This document shows, piece after piece, positions 63,896 through 64,000 of a stretch of 64,000 bases of DNA. The stretch is taken from the NCBI RefSeq assembly GCF_963576615.1, contig NC_088711.1, positions 16,415,869-16,479,868 of the forward strand. The letters run 5' to 3'. How positions within the stretch are numbered: the stretch's first letter is position 1; every line of letters begins with the position of its first letter. The notes under the pieces were generated by a model, which ran no database searches, was not told the DNA's origin, and saw nothing but the letters and a program-made list of their open reading frames with translations. This stretch comes from Watersipora subatra (taxonomy: Eukaryota > Bryozoa > Gymnolaemata > Cheilostomatida > Watersiporidae). A program made the position numbers and the translations under genes.

Positions 63896-64000
63896 TTACA
63901 GTCATATCTAGCCCTAATGGGTGCTCCAACATACAAAACATTCGACATACATGCAGAATGTCGAGCAAGCTTTTGCCTTGAGATGAGAGACAGTTTTGAG

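Overview
The window is eukaryotic, AT-rich animal DNA. Coding exons are short, bounded by GT-AG splice sites, and separated by long introns packed with minisatellites and DNA transposons (Helitron, hAT, P-type, pogo-type, foldback). The style suggests a marine invertebrate, probably lophotrochozoan, but no host marker fixes the species. There are no bacterial operons, rRNA or CRISPR arrays.

The main content is a tandem cluster on the minus strand of related type I membrane receptors that I could rebuild exon by exon from splice sites and phases. From right to left: gene D (51499 to 44739, complete, 466 aa), gene C (40611 to 30970, terminal exon not found), gene B (28010 to 27357, a truncated and apparently secreted form), gene A (24260 to 16805, some internal exons unresolved) and gene 1 (3164 to 1, 3' half only, running off the left edge). 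A pseudogene fragment of the same family lies at 63719-63802. Exon 1 encodes a signal peptide and one small cysteine-rich domain with spacing like the single-repeat TNF receptors (BCMA/TACI type). Exon 2 encodes a Ser/Thr/Pro stalk and the membrane helix. The following exons encode a cytoplasmic tail with a helical module ending in a Pro-x-Tyr-Trp motif, which looks like part of a CARD or other death fold. Ectodomain assignment to the TNFR group and tail assignment to the death fold are inferences.

The cluster grew by segmental duplication. Gene 1 and the 3' half of C are one pair (1-9570 and 31239-35430). The 5' halves of C and D are a second pair (36935-41512 and 49455-54790). A and B come from a third tandem duplication of about 3.6 kb whose junction falls inside exon 2 of B. 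C and D share the ectodomain and membrane exons but carry different tails: D has the tail type of A, and C has the tail type of gene 1. This is a modular, recombining receptor array.

The paired blocks serve as before-and-after records for mobile elements. Two Helitrons sit head to tail at 5231-9297, with the empty A/T target preserved near 35170. A short Helitron-like element at 28642-29088 has its empty site near 25189. A hAT element at 52066-54448 has an 8-bp target duplication and its empty site at 41167-41174. Next to it are a degenerate transposon with a PIN-like/Cys-rich ORF (54786-57000) and a 3.1-kb P-type transposon with a broken THAP/P transposase (57028-60145). A Gypsy integrase C-terminal fragment lies at 60565-60915. 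Minisatellites in the introns (62, 41, 29, 44 and 20 bp units) have expanded in one paralogue but often not in the other. Several perfect or near-perfect hairpins are also present.
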